A stretch of DNA of 64,000 nt. It comes from Phaeoceros laevis (lineage: Eukaryota > Anthocerotophyta > Anthocerotopsida > Notothyladales). The position numbers and the translations under genes are program-made. The stretch covers positions 1 to 64,000 of the forward strand of contig JBNGIQ010009230.1 in the NCBI GenBank assembly GCA_049999765.1, in the 5' to 3' direction. The stretch's first letter is position 1. Each line of letters begins with the position of its first letter. This document shows positions 44,952 through 54,524 of the stretch, piece after piece. The notes beneath the pieces were generated by a model. It had not been told where the DNA came from. It saw only the letters and a program-made list of their open reading frames with translations, and did not search any database.

Positions 44952-45481
44952 ATGGATAGCATGCGTTTATGCCTAGGCAGTTTGTGCTCCGGATATGCAT
45001 GTATTGGTAGCCACATTCTTTCCAGAACTCAAGATTGCAAGTTTGGGCAGGTTTCCACCTTCCTCTGCTGTTGCAGGATGTTGTGGTGCATAGCAGAGAG
45101 ATTTTCTTTACCGGTTGCGATTTCATCAACCGAAGGCTTCACCACTCTTGAACATTGTGAGGCAAATTGCAAACTTACCTGTTGTTGCAAGCTCAACGAT
45201 GTCAGTTGAAAGATGCTGGCTGATTCTAAAGAGAGAAGGAAACTGGACTCCTGCTTGGAAATGCGGCTACAGCCGGAGCCCTTGATGCACGGATTGGATG
45301 TGCTGCCGGATAAGGAAACAACTCGAAATGACCAACTTCCAACAAACATAAACGCAGCTCTAGCAACTCTTCCTGGTTCCAGGTGAATCCAGCCCCTCTT
45401 CCTGGTTCCAGGTGAATCCAGCTCGTGAAGGAAGTCAGGAGCCTCGCGATGCATGTCAGCCAGAAGGTACCTTAATTAAAA

Positions 45482-45560
45482 TTCGTGTTCAAACACGCGT
45501 GGTGAAAGCCAGAAATCCCTCTCACAATTTAACAATGTAACTATGTAGACTATCACGGAA
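45482..45560 (-). pseudogene. tRNA-Glu-like relic with insertion in the D arm
   Basis: On the minus strand the sequence starts TTCCGTGATAGTCTA, then about 27 unrelated bases, then GGGATTTCTGGCTTTCACC and CGTGTTTGAACACGAA. The acceptor start, the tRNA-Glu D-arm start GTCTA, the anticodon loop CTTTCAC (UUC with normal U33) and a T-loop-like TTTGAAC are recognisable. The 3' acceptor and T stem do not pair. A decayed relative of the tRNA gene at 47452. Confidence 0.6.
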
Positions 45561-45739
45561 ATCACCTTAAATCCTACTTTTAATCAACCTAAAATCCTAC
45601 TTTTTAAAATTTAATCTTATCCAGCCCAGGGAGGAAGAAGACGAAGAATATACACTACAACTGGAATGCTATGGTTAGGGTAGCCAGTGAAGAGTCGCCG
45701 CCGTGAGTAGAAATAAAGGCTACAGAGTGCCTTGAATCG

Positions 45740-45832
45740 TTCCGTTACCGAGTTTCGGACCCGGGTCCCCTGGGCCGATGCCAGGCATCCTAGCCACGCA
45801 TCCTAGCCACGCATCCTAGCCACAATATTTGG
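45740..45832 (-). pseudogene. tRNA-Glu-like relic with triplicated D-arm segment
   Basis: The minus strand carries GGCTAGGATGC three times in a row (11-bp period). It then has CCTGG CATCGGC CCAGG in place of the anticodon arm, GGGACCCGGGTCCGAAACTCGG for the T arm, and TAACGGAA as the 3' acceptor. The 5' acceptor half (TCCAAAT) no longer pairs. The T arm and 3' end are nearly those of the tRNA-Glu at 47452. Confidence 0.7.
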
Positions 45833-46115
45833 AGATTGTCCACAGTCTAGAGCCTCCAAGCTGATCACGGGGTCCGGGACCGGATCGCCTCCTCTCTCAC
45901 ATCCGCCTCTCACACCCCTCTCACATCTCCCTCTTAACGCGTCCCGGTTAAGTTTCGCCTTGGCTTGTATCGCCCCCATCCTCTTCACCTAGTAGCACTG
46001 CCGCTATCCTCCCGTCGACCCCTCCAGAGCTCCGTGCTCGCCTGCTTGCTTTCTTGCTTGCTACCTGCTCGGATTGGATCCGCGCGGAAGGCAAGGCAAG
46101 CTCAAGGCTGTGGCT

Positions 46116-46756
46116 ATGGCGGCCTCCAACATTGATACCAAAAGTAGGCGCCTCATTGTGGTGCTGGCCACCGTGTTGTTGCTGGCCGGAATACTGCTCG
46201 CATCCGGCGTCCGCACTGCCACTGCAGCACAGTACCCGACGATCCAGGAATGTGTCGATCTCCTCAACCAGACGCGGGGCGCGGTGTCGCTTCGGGCATT
46301 AGGAGTACAAGTCGCTGACGTAACGTTTACCGATGACACAGCCGCTGTGCAGGCTTTACGGGTGAGTCATTTCTTGCGAGGACCCTGTAGCTAGATCTAT
46401 ACGTGCATCAACTGCGAGCAATTCCGGCTGCTGCTGCCACATTGCTTGCGTGCTCATATATATGTTGCTCCAGATCGAAGAATTACTACAGCTGACCAGT
46501 GGCTATGCAGAGATCTCCAGTATGTACCAGTTGGTAGGCCATTAAGCTATCTACAGTGAGGAAAAACTAGTCTTCCACGTACTGAATGATTTCACAGATA
46601 TACCAGGATATAGCTCTAGTTAACCAACTAGTGCAGCGGTGCAGTGGTGCCCTTGGCTTTGGTCCTGACCCTTGGAACAAGTTTCTAAAATCGATATATA
46701 TCGGTGTGTGTGCCTGCAGGATGCGTGCAAGAAGCGCAATGACATTGTTTCATTAA
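46116..46756 (+). CDS. Small secreted or membrane-anchored protein, 3 exons, 154 aa, unknown family
   Basis: Exons 46116-46361, 46474-46533, 46598-46756, all phase 0, 465 nt with stop; splice sites CGG|GTGAGT, TTG|GTAGGC and acceptors CTCCAG, TCACAG. The N terminus has a basic start and a strong hydrophobic segment (RRLIVVLATVLLLAGILLAS, residues about 11-30), then ATAAQYPT like a signal cleavage site. The mature part contains TIQECVDLLNQTRG, which recalls small plant secreted proteins, and a Cys pair near the C terminus (GVCACRM). I recognise no domain. Exon 1 is the best supported. Exons 2 and 3 rest on splice signals and open frame only. Confidence 0.5.
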
Positions 46757-47451
46757 TTGTTCGGGAGAGCTTGAGCTCAGCAGGATGCTGCCAGTAGGAC
46801 CCGTAAGAGGATGTATGCAGGATGCTGAAATCACACGACACCTGTAGGACGCTATAGGTAGCTGCGGACCCGGCGTGTGCTTGCAACCTGTAGATGATAT
46901 CGATCCGGCGGCCGGGGGTACATTGTCCCGCGTCTATTTTAGTTACAACTCGGTCGGTGGTCGGGACCTTCTGCTTTTGGCTTCCAAGGATTGCATAATA
47001 CGTACAACTGTGGAAGCTCACGAGTGTGTCATGGATCCATATATGTGTATTGTGGTAGCTATAATATTAGGTAGATCACCTTATAAGGCCGAGGCGTATT
47101 GATTCAGGTCTGCGCCAGGAGGTGCAAACCATTTGTAGTATGTTTCTTTCATATTAAGACTTGGTGCATAAAGCTAGCTAGCTGCGTGAAATGCCCACGT
47201 ATCCTGTCTCATCAGCACTCGAAATGAGGTGTTGCAACACCTCAACTACGTACAGTAGGACATAAGTCACCACACAAACAGCAGATCTGTACTTGTAAGT
47301 TTGCAAAGATTCCGAGCCAAGTGAAATACGGTCCCCCGCACTTTTGATTTGGACCGACCTCCGTGGTTCACATGTTTGCGCCACTTCTGTGCGTCCAAGC
47401 GTCAACATAGAAGAAGATGAAACGCAGCATCTGATCTGATGATCATGAGAA
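46757..47451. other. Intergenic
   Basis: No gene seen. Confidence 0.4.
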
Positions 47452-47524
47452 TTCCGTAACCGGGATTCGAACCCGGGTCCCCTGGGTGAAGGCCAGACAT
47501 CCTAACCAACTAGACTATTACGGA
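47452..47524 (-). tRNA. tRNA-Glu (UUC), with C33 in the anticodon loop
   Basis: 73 nt. Acceptor TCCGTAA/TTACGGA is fully paired and the discriminator is A. D arm GTCT...GGAT, anticodon stem TCTGG/CCAGG fully paired, loop CCTTCAC (anticodon TTC at 34-36), T stem CCGGG/CCCGG with loop TTCGAAT. Boxes A and B are intact. No intron and no encoded CCA, as expected of a eukaryotic nuclear gene. Odd: position 33, nearly always U, is C. Either a functional variant or the start of decay. Confidence 0.9.
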
Positions 47525-47759
47525 GATGCATTTAGAGTAACCATTCCGTAATTACCGCAAGTTGGTTGGCGTAAACCGCGCCGTAATACGATAATTTGTT
47601 GAACATTGGCTCGATGGCATCCCATGCGATGCACAAGACAAGTTCGTGTAGGTTCTTTTCACATACTTCACCATCAGCTGGTCAGCCAAGGGGCAAGTGC
47701 AATGTGGGAGGCACGATATTAAGGCGGAAACCGCCCGATCGGACGCCGGCAACAGCAGC

Positions 47760-48480
47760 AACAACAACGCTAGGAGACGAGAGCTGCTTTTGAGCGGCTT
47801 GCCGGAACCATCCTTTTTCCCCGAGGCAGACTTCTTGCCAATGGGGGGCCTGTGCCGATACCAGATTACAGCCAGTACCCCAGCCAGACCGCCTATGCAT
47901 ACGGTACGTCCAGAGAGACTTGATCGCAAAAAACGGACAGCAATTAATAACGGAGAAAGAGTGTGCACATACATATACTTGCCTGGAGGAGGAACTTGCA
48001 AGGTGCTTGTATCTGGCGGTGGTGCAGAATTGGCAGCTGCTGGAGGAGGAACTTGCAAGCTGCTTGTATCTGCCAGGAGACTGGAAAAATCCCATTGGTG
48101 CAGCTCTAGTTGTGAAGCCAAAAGAGCCTCCATTGGCTGACGACAAGCCAACAAAACTGCTCTCCTCAACCAAAGATGACAAGGCCAAACCAGTTTGCTG
48201 TAGGACCTGAACAAAGCACACGCCTTCTCAGCCGGGAAGTTGGCCATCCACAGAGTCAAAGTCTTGGCTTGTGCGTCGTAGTCGATCCCAGCAAAAAGCT
48301 TCTGCTGCGAGTGATGAAGCCATAGCTGCTTAGGTCTGAGGCATTCAAGGAGACGATGGAGCTGACATCCAGGCCAGCATGGTGGGCACGCCATAGATCC
48401 CGAGCGAGGCGCCGTTGTCAGTAACAGATTGGGAGTTGGGGCTATGAGAAACGCGAATCCATTCCCCCAGCCCTCCTACA
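47760..48480 (-). pseudogene. L-type lectin (legume-lectin domain) membrane protein, pseudogene
   Basis: Minus-strand pieces in changing frames match the L-lectin domain in order: GWGNGFAFLIAPTPNL (48475-48428), NGASLGIYG, HAGLDVSSIVSLNASDLSSY (about 48383-48320), QKLFAGIDYDAQAKTLTLW (about 48305-48250), LSSLVEESSFVGLSSANGGS (about 48190-48130). The strand with the VAVEFDT motif is missing, and at least three frameshifts separate the pieces. Downstream follow a proline-rich linker with a duplicated LQVPPP and a hydrophobic segment GGLAGVLAVIWY followed by basic residues, as in lectin receptor kinases. No kinase domain is found. Non-functional as read; the kinase was lost or never present in this copy. 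Confidence 0.75.
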
Positions 48481-48807
48481 AGCTTCACATTCAGCAGGAA
48501 ATATAAGCCCCCCTCACGCCGGGCGCCACTGCGTACCCTGTAACCATTTATGCATCAGTCTTGTCAAGGGAGAAGCCAAGCCAGCTGCAGAAGTGTGTTC
48601 AGAAGGAAAGTTGCAGTACCTTGTTTTCTTGATGGCAGTGGCGGAAGCAGAGCACAGATGAAGCCAATTGCCCTGCTCAGAGCATGAGCAACAGCCGCAG
48701 TTCCAAGCTGTGCCCACAACTCACCTCCTGAAGTCCCGTCATGGGGCCAGGCATGTCCTGCACCGACAACTCAGGATGTATTCCTTCCTTCTTCATTCCC
48801 TCGACGA

Positions 48808-51800
48808 CTAGAACCTTGTGTAAGTACCTTCACTCAGAGTCTCAGGATGAGTTTTGTCTCCAACTACAAACGAGTGCACTACTCCACCCATATCAGTCCA
48901 CCAACACTGGCCCGGCTCCTTCCATGCCCCGCATTTCTTTCGCCTCGCCTGCATCTCCTTCGCCTCCTCCCACATCTCAGCTTTTGCATAAATGTTGGAC
49001 ATCAGCACATAAGATGTGGCCTCTTTCCCATTCAACCTCACTGCAAACTCAAAAGCCTGTTGCGCAATCTCAACATTGTTCCACTTCTGGCAAGAGCCTA
49101 AAAGTGTCAGCCACACCGCACCATCAGCAGGGCAAGGCATGGTTTTGGCCATCTGTAGCGCCTCATCCAGATAACCCGCGCGGCCCAGGAGATCCATCAT
49201 ACATGTGTAGTGCTCCACAGTTGGGCTGATTCCATAATCTCTTCTCATGACTTCAAAGTACTTTCGGCCTTTGTCCACGAGACCCACATGGCTGCAAACG
49301 GCCAGCACACTAAGAAAGGTGATGCCATCTGGCTGTACGCCCTCCACTGTCATCCTGTCTAGCAAGGCAAACACAGCCTTGCTCTCTCCTTGGCGGGTGT
49401 ACCCACCAATCAGAGCACCCCATGCCTCTATCGTTCTTTCAGGCAACGAATCGAACACCTGCTGGGAGTCAGTCATGCTCCCACACTTGGCATACATATT
49501 CACTAATGCAGCTCCCACAACCACGTCAGCTTGCATTTCATGTTCCTCAATCTCTGCATGGAGCTGCTTCCCCAAAGGTAAACTTGCGACGTTTGCACAT
49601 GCCTGTAGGAGGCACAGAAAGGTCACGGAATCTGGAGAGAGGCCATCGTGCTGCATGGTAATGTAAAGACCAAGGGCCTCCTGACCCATCCCCTGCTGGG
49701 CATAACCTGCTAGCATCGCATTCCATGTAAGGACGCTCCTGTTCTGAAGCCTGTCAAACACTTTGCGAGCATCCTCTAAACTGCCGCACTTCGCGTACAT
49801 GTTCACCAGGCTGCCACCAAGAACCACATCATCTTGCAGTGCTCGTTCTTCCATCTGCGCATGGAGCTGCTTTCCCTGATGAAAAGCTTCTACACCCACA
49901 CTGGCACATGCCTGCAGGAGGCACACAAAAGTAACAGAGTCTGGAGGCGTGAGGCCTTCCTGTTGCATACTTTTGTAGAGACTAAGGGCTTCCTGACCCA
50001 TTCCCTGCTGTGCGTAACCTGCAATCATCGCGGTCCATGTTACAGCACTCCTGCCTGGAAGTCTGTCAAACACGCTGCGGGCCTCCACAATGCTACCGCA
50101 CTTTGCATACATGTCAACTAAGCTGCAGCCTAGAACCACATCAAGTTGCATCCCTCGTTCCTCAATCTGTGCATGAAGCAGCTTTCCCTCAGACAGAGCT
50201 CCTACACCTAGACTGGCACATGCCTGTAGGAGGCATACAAATGTAACAGAACTTGGAGAGAGGCCTTCTTGTTGCATACTCTTGTGGAGTTGAAGGGCTT
50301 CCTGGCCCATCCCCTGCTGAGCGTAGCCTGCAAGCATCGCATTCCATGTTACCACATTCCTGTCTGGAAGTCTGTCAAAGACACTGCGAGCCTCGTCTAT
50401 GCTACCGCACTTTGCATACATGTTCACCAAGCTGCAGCCTAGAACCAAATCACGTTGCAGCCCTCGGTCTTCAATCTGTACATGGAGCTGCTTTCCCTCA
50501 TGCAGAGCTCCAACACCTACACTGGCACATGCCTGCAGGAGGCATGTAAAAGTAACAGAATTTGGAGCACAGAATCCCTCCTGCTGCAGATCATGGTAAA
50601 GATGAAGAGCTTCTTCAACCATCCCGTGCTGGGCATAGCCAGCAAGCAGCGCATTCCACGTCCCTGTAGTTCTCTCTGGAAGCCTCTCAAAAACTCCTCG
50701 AGCATCCCCTAAGCTACCACACTTGGCATACATGTCAACCAAGCTGCCGCCTAGAACCACATCATCTTGCAGTCCTTGCTCTTCAATCTGTGCATGGAGC
50801 TGCTTTCCCTCGTGCAGAGCGTCTACACCTACACTGGCACATGCCTGAAGGAGGAATACAAAGGTAACATCATTTGGAGAAGAAAGGCCTTCCTGTTGCA
50901 TACTACTATAAAGACTAAGGGCTTCCTTACCCATCCCTTGCTGGGCGTAACCTGCAATCATTGCTGTCCATGTTAAAGCATTTCTCTCAGGAAGTTTGTC
51001 AAATACACTTCGGGCATCCTCTACACTACCGCACTTTCCATACATGCTAACCAAGCTGCAGCCTACAACCACATCATGTTGCAATCCTTGCTCTTCAATC
51101 TGTGCATGAAGTTGCTTGCCCTCATGCACAGCGCCAACACCCACACTGGCACATGCCTGCAGGAGGCACGAAAATGTAACAGAATCTGGAGGAGAAAGGC
51201 CTTCCTGTCGCATACCATTGTAAAGCCTAAGGGATTCCTGACCCATCCCATGCTGGACATAACCTGCAATCATCGCGGTCCATGTGACAACATCTCTGTC
51301 TGGGAGTCTGTCGAACACACTGCGAGCATCTTCCACACTACAGCACTTCGCATACATGTTGATTAAGCTGCTGCCTATGACCAGGTCACCTTCCAGACCC
51401 TGTTCTTTGATCTTCGCATGGAGCTGCCTTCCCTGATGCAGAGCTCCAACACCTACACTCGCACATGCCTGCAGGAGGCATGCAAATGTAGAACGTGGAG
51501 GAGAGAGGCCATGGTGTTGCATACTGCTGTAAAGATTGAGGGCTTCCTGACCCATCCCATGCTGGACATAGCCAGCAATCATCGCATTCCATGTCGCCAT
51601 ATTTCTATTTGGAAGACTCTCAAACACAGTTCGGGCATCATGCACACTACCGCACTTGGCATACATGTTAACCAAGCTGCACCCTATAACCACATCATTT
51701 TCCAATCCCTGTTCTTCGATCTGTGCCTGAAGCTGCTTCCCGTGATGCAAAGCTTCCACACCTACTCTAGCACATGCCTGCAGAAGGCATACAAATGTAA

Positions 51801-52941
51801 TAGAATCTGGAGGAGCCAGGCCCCCTTGTTGCATACTAGTGTAAAGGCTGAGGGCTTCCTGACCCATCCCCTGCTGGGTATAACCTGCAATCATCGCTGT
51901 CCATGTTACCACGTTCCTGTCCGCAAGTGTGTCAAACACTCTGCGAGCATCCTCCACGCTGCCGCACTTTGCATACATATCAATAAGGCCATTCTGAACG
52001 AAACTGTCTGGCTTCCCTGGACTCGCAAGGATATTAGCATGAACCTGCTTGCCAGCAACTAGATCTCCTGCAGTGGCACAAGCTTTTAGAACTGCTGAAT
52101 AGATACGGTTGTCTGGCTGAAAGTTTGCCTCACGCATCTGTCTGTATAGGGTTAGAGCCTGGGCAGCTTCTCCGTGTCTAGCACAGGCGAAGATAATGGC
52201 AGCCCAGTTGTAGGCGCTCGGCGTAGAGACCTTGGAAAAGACTCGCATTGCTTCCTCCAACCTCTCATGTGAAGCATACATACCGATAAGATGGGTGGCC
52301 AAAAACGCGTCTCCTTCGTACCCACTTTCGACAGCCAGAGCATGAATGAGTGTGCCCAGGACAAGGTCCTTGACGGCGGTGCACCCCTTGAGCAAACAAT
52401 AGAAGAGATTGTTGGGTATATGGCATCCTCTTTGCACCAGAAGCTTCAACAAATTCACAGCGTCGGTAATCCGTCCATCCTCGAATAACTTTCTACACAT
52501 CCCGACCTCCAAGTGGCCCTCATGGGCTGCAGAAGCTCCTCGCCCTTGAACCGAGCTGGATAGAGACTCGGGCGGCCTCTCCATCCCAGCATCCCACCTG
52601 GCTAGCTGCGAGTCCACCCAGGCAGGCTTTTGCCGATTGTCTAGCCACAGGGCGAGCTTGGACCTTTTGTGCTTAAAGTCAGGATGCCGGGAAGTTGGCT
52701 TGCTCCTTCTGTTGTCCCACCACTGGCTCGAATCTGAGAAAAAATCTTGCCACAAGAAATTTTGCAGTTCTTCTGGAGGAATTCCTGCCTCACCAAAGGA
52801 TGCTTGGCTTTTCCCAGACCACACCTTCCCTGCTGAAGGACTCAGGCCTTCAATCCCACCAGCCTCACCGACAAGTCCTTGCCAGCTCGCAGCCAACGCC
52901 GGGCTCAGCCCGACATCCAGTGGCAGGGAGCTGACAGCCAT
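48808..52941 (-). CDS. Long PPR protein, PLS class, E+ type, intronless, 1,377 aa, homogenised triads
   Basis: Organellar RNA-binding protein of the editing-factor class. After about 150 residues of leader (MAVSSLPLDVGLSPALAAS..., no classical presequence) come ten PLS triads of about 104 residues. Eight or nine are near-copies of one consensus (TWNAMLAGYAQQGMGQEAL, LLQACASVGVGALHEGKQLH, SLVNMYAKCGSLEDARSVFD). Then E1/E2 (LLGRAGYLDEALQMAKTMP, CQKWNNVEIAQQAFEFAV) and the PG-box (KEPGQCWWTDMGG...SFVVGDKTHPE). The frame ends 9 residues later (stop at 48808), so no DYW deaminase. It lies head-to-head with its paralogue at 58923-62054, which has eight triads. P-type position 5 alternates mostly T and N in neighbouring triads. 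Divergent from ICME by 161 bp. Confidence 0.92.
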   Translation of the reverse strand: MAVSSLPLDVGLSPALAASWQGLVGEAGGIEGLSPSAGKVWSGKSQASFGEAGIPPEELQNFLWQDFFSDSSQWWDNRRSKPTSRHPDFKHKRSKLALWLDNRQKPAWVDSQLARWDAGMERPPESLSSSVQGRGASAAHEGHLEVGMCRKLFEDGRITDAVNLLKLLVQRGCHIPNNLFYCLLKGCTAVKDLVLGTLIHALAVESGYEGDAFLATHLIGMYASHERLEEAMRVFSKVSTPSAYNWAAIIFACARHGEAAQALTLYRQMREANFQPDNRIYSAVLKACATAGDLVAGKQVHANILASPGKPDSFVQNGLIDMYAKCGSVEDARRVFDTLADRNVVTWTAMIAGYTQQGMGQEALSLYTSMQQGGLAPPDSITFVCLLQACARVGVEALHHGKQLQAQIEEQGLENDVVIGCSLVNMYAKCGSVHDARTVFESLPNRNMATWNAMIAGYVQHGMGQEALNLYSSMQHHGLSPPRSTFACLLQACASVGVGALHQGRQLHAKIKEQGLEGDLVIGSSLINMYAKCCSVEDARSVFDRLPDRDVVTWTAMIAGYVQHGMGQESLRLYNGMRQEGLSPPDSVTFSCLLQACASVGVGAVHEGKQLHAQIEEQGLQHDVVVGCSLVSMYGKCGSVEDARSVFDKLPERNALTWTAMIAGYAQQGMGKEALSLYSSMQQEGLSSPNDVTFVFLLQACASVGVDALHEGKQLHAQIEEQGLQDDVVLGGSLVDMYAKCGSLGDARGVFERLPERTTGTWNALLAGYAQHGMVEEALHLYHDLQQEGFCAPNSVTFTCLLQACASVGVGALHEGKQLHVQIEDRGLQRDLVLGCSLVNMYAKCGSIDEARSVFDRLPDRNVVTWNAMLAGYAQQGMGQEALQLHKSMQQEGLSPSSVTFVCLLQACASLGVGALSEGKLLHAQIEERGMQLDVVLGCSLVDMYAKCGSIVEARSVFDRLPGRSAVTWTAMIAGYAQQGMGQEALSLYKSMQQEGLTPPDSVTFVCLLQACASVGVEAFHQGKQLHAQMEERALQDDVVLGGSLVNMYAKCGSLEDARKVFDRLQNRSVLTWNAMLAGYAQQGMGQEALGLYITMQHDGLSPDSVTFLCLLQACANVASLPLGKQLHAEIEEHEMQADVVVGAALVNMYAKCGSMTDSQQVFDSLPERTIEAWGALIGGYTRQGESKAVFALLDRMTVEGVQPDGITFLSVLAVCSHVGLVDKGRKYFEVMRRDYGISPTVEHYTCMMDLLGRAGYLDEALQMAKTMPCPADGAVWLTLLGSCQKWNNVEIAQQAFEFAVRLNGKEATSYVLMSNIYAKAEMWEEAKEMQARRKKCGAWKEPGQCWWTDMGGVVHSFVVGDKTHPETLSEGTYTRF

Positions 52942-53102
52942 CAGCGGATCTTCACGGGATGCCTGCTTTACTGCCCATCACCTCTCATCCACAGTGGTTT
53001 CCCGTGCACAGAGTGCTCTTCCGCATTTGATTAAAGTGCGGGTTTTCCCAGGGTAACCACATAATCACCAGCGTTTACCCTTTTCTCAAAGGCCAAGAGA
53101 CG

Positions 53103-54524
53103 ATGAACGAACCGAATTATATTGTTCGTACGGGATCGATCGCCTCCCTCTTCTCGGGCTCCGCTGTTCAGAGCGGGCGGGGTCTGGGCCCTGGGATGGC
53201 ACCCCGTCTGGCGACTGCTCATGTGACCGGACCACCGGCCGCGCAGAAGGAGCCTTCGAGCTTCGAGCAAACCGGTGTCCACCTTAGTCTCCAGTCTGCC
53301 TGGAGAATCTGGACACGATGTGCTCGGTGCGCTGTTCTTGGAGCTCCGGCCGCTCCGACCCCGGTGGACTGTAACGAGCCTTGGATCGGCAGCAGCAGGG
53401 GATCTGGGGCTACCATCAGCATTGGAAGTGGCACATTCCCCTCGGGGCAGCAGAGTCTTGACCTGAAGGAGGTCGCTGCGTGCTCCGCAACCGAAGCCAT
53501 CTTGAGTGCGCTACAATGGCTGGAAATAGGGTCCCGGTTGCTGGTCAAGGCTATGGCTCTCGGTGTCTACGCTATCCTGCTTCTTCCGGGGCACCTCCAG
53601 GTCATGTGGTTCTACTTCTCCTCCAAATCCGTCCTGCGCAACATCCCCTACGGAAGGCAGCATCGGAACCGTCTTGATTTCTACGTGCCGGACAGCTGCA
53701 CCAGCGCAAGGCCTGTGGTGATATTCGTGGCCGGCGGGGCCTGGATGATCGGCAACAAGGCCTGGGGCGCTTACTTGGCGAGGAGACTGGTAGCGAGAGA
53801 CATTCTGGTCGCCTCTGTCGATTACAGGAACTTCCCGGAGGGCACCGTCAGCCACATGGTGGAGGATGTCTCCCAAGCCATCTCCTTCGTGCTCCGCCAT
53901 GCTCACAGCTATGGCGGTGATGCCAGCAAGGTGTTCCTGATAGGCCAGTCTGCCGGAGCACACCTTGCTGCGTGCGCCCTGGTCAGGCAGGCCGAACGAG
54001 AGGCTGCAGCTGGTGCTGGTGCCGTCTCACCACCGGATTGGCAGGCATCTCAATTAGCGGCATTCATCGGGATCTCTGGCCTTTACAACCTCACAGTGTT
54101 GGTGGACCACTTCCACTCCAGAGGCCTCCATCGAGCTCTGCTGTGGTGGTTGATGGAGGGCCAAGCTTCCTTGCCTGTCTTCTCCCCCGAATGCACGATC
54201 AGAAAACACGAGTTCCAGCCTGCTCTCTGCTTCCTGCCGCCTGTCCACCTGTTCCACGGAGGGGCAGACTGCTCTGCTCCCGCGCAATCAAGCTCATCCT
54301 TCGCAACCCTACTGCGATCGTTGGCCTGCCAGGTGACTATCACGGTCTATCCGGAGAAAACTCACACAGATATGATCGTTCAAGATTGGATGAGAGGAGG
54401 GAAGGATGAGCTGGAGGACGACCTTCTCGCCATTTTGCAACCTGGTGAGGCTGCGTGTGTGGTTGATGGGAGACTTGTCCCAGAGTTCCTCATCGAACTC
54501 GCGCGTAGGGTGACTCCTTTTTGA
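53103..54524 (+). CDS. ICME: Isoprenylcysteine alpha-carbonyl methylesterase (ICME), intronless, 473 aa
   Basis: Alpha/beta hydrolase that removes the methyl ester from the C-terminal prenylated cysteine of CaaX proteins, reversing ICMT. In Arabidopsis it affects ABA signalling and acts at ER/Golgi membranes. Conserved part starts near residue 180 (NIPYGRQHRNRLDFYVPD). Motifs: oxyanion FVAGGAWMIGNKAWG, VDYRNFPEGTVSHMVEDV, nucleophile elbow GQSAGAHLAAC (Ser near 283), NLTVLVDHFHSRGLHRALLW, acid in FHGGADCSAP, base in KTHTDMIVQDWMRGG, ending LVPEFLIELARRVTPF. A hydrophobic segment about 150-180 (LVKAMALGVYAILLLPGHLQ) would anchor it. The first 140 residues are low-complexity and weakly supported; a later start is possible. 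Plant ICME genes usually have introns, so a retrocopy is plausible. Confidence 0.92.
   Translation: MNEPNYIVRTGSIASLFSGSAVQSGRGLGPGMAPRLATAHVTGPPAAQKEPSSFEQTGVHLSLQSAWRIWTRCARCAVLGAPAAPTPVDCNEPWIGSSRGSGATISIGSGTFPSGQQSLDLKEVAACSATEAILSALQWLEIGSRLLVKAMALGVYAILLLPGHLQVMWFYFSSKSVLRNIPYGRQHRNRLDFYVPDSCTSARPVVIFVAGGAWMIGNKAWGAYLARRLVARDILVASVDYRNFPEGTVSHMVEDVSQAISFVLRHAHSYGGDASKVFLIGQSAGAHLAACALVRQAEREAAAGAGAVSPPDWQASQLAAFIGISGLYNLTVLVDHFHSRGLHRALLWWLMEGQASLPVFSPECTIRKHEFQPALCFLPPVHLFHGGADCSAPAQSSSSFATLLRSLACQVTITVYPEKTHTDMIVQDWMRGGKDELEDDLLAILQPGEAACVVDGRLVPEFLIELARRVTPF

Larger units (their letters stand above)
44952..46115. other. Intergenic with short repeats and tRNA relics
   Basis: Holds a 27-bp direct duplication, CTCTTCCTGGTTCCAGGTGA... 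at 45368-45394 and 45395-45421, and the two tRNA-Glu-like relics listed separately. No protein gene seen. Confidence 0.6.

Noticed and set aside
44591-45016. Minus-strand frames over the OEP16 gene
   Set aside because: Antisense shadows of the OEP16 exons and intron.
47682-48140. PEX22-like peroxisomal protein considered because of a membrane segment plus basic residues
   Set aside because: No PEX22 core motif is present; the lectin motifs upstream explain the region.
47552-48394. 280-aa open frame on the minus strand as a gene
   Set aside because: It strings together lectin-domain pieces from different original frames; only part of it (QKLFAGIDYDAQ...) is in the true frame.
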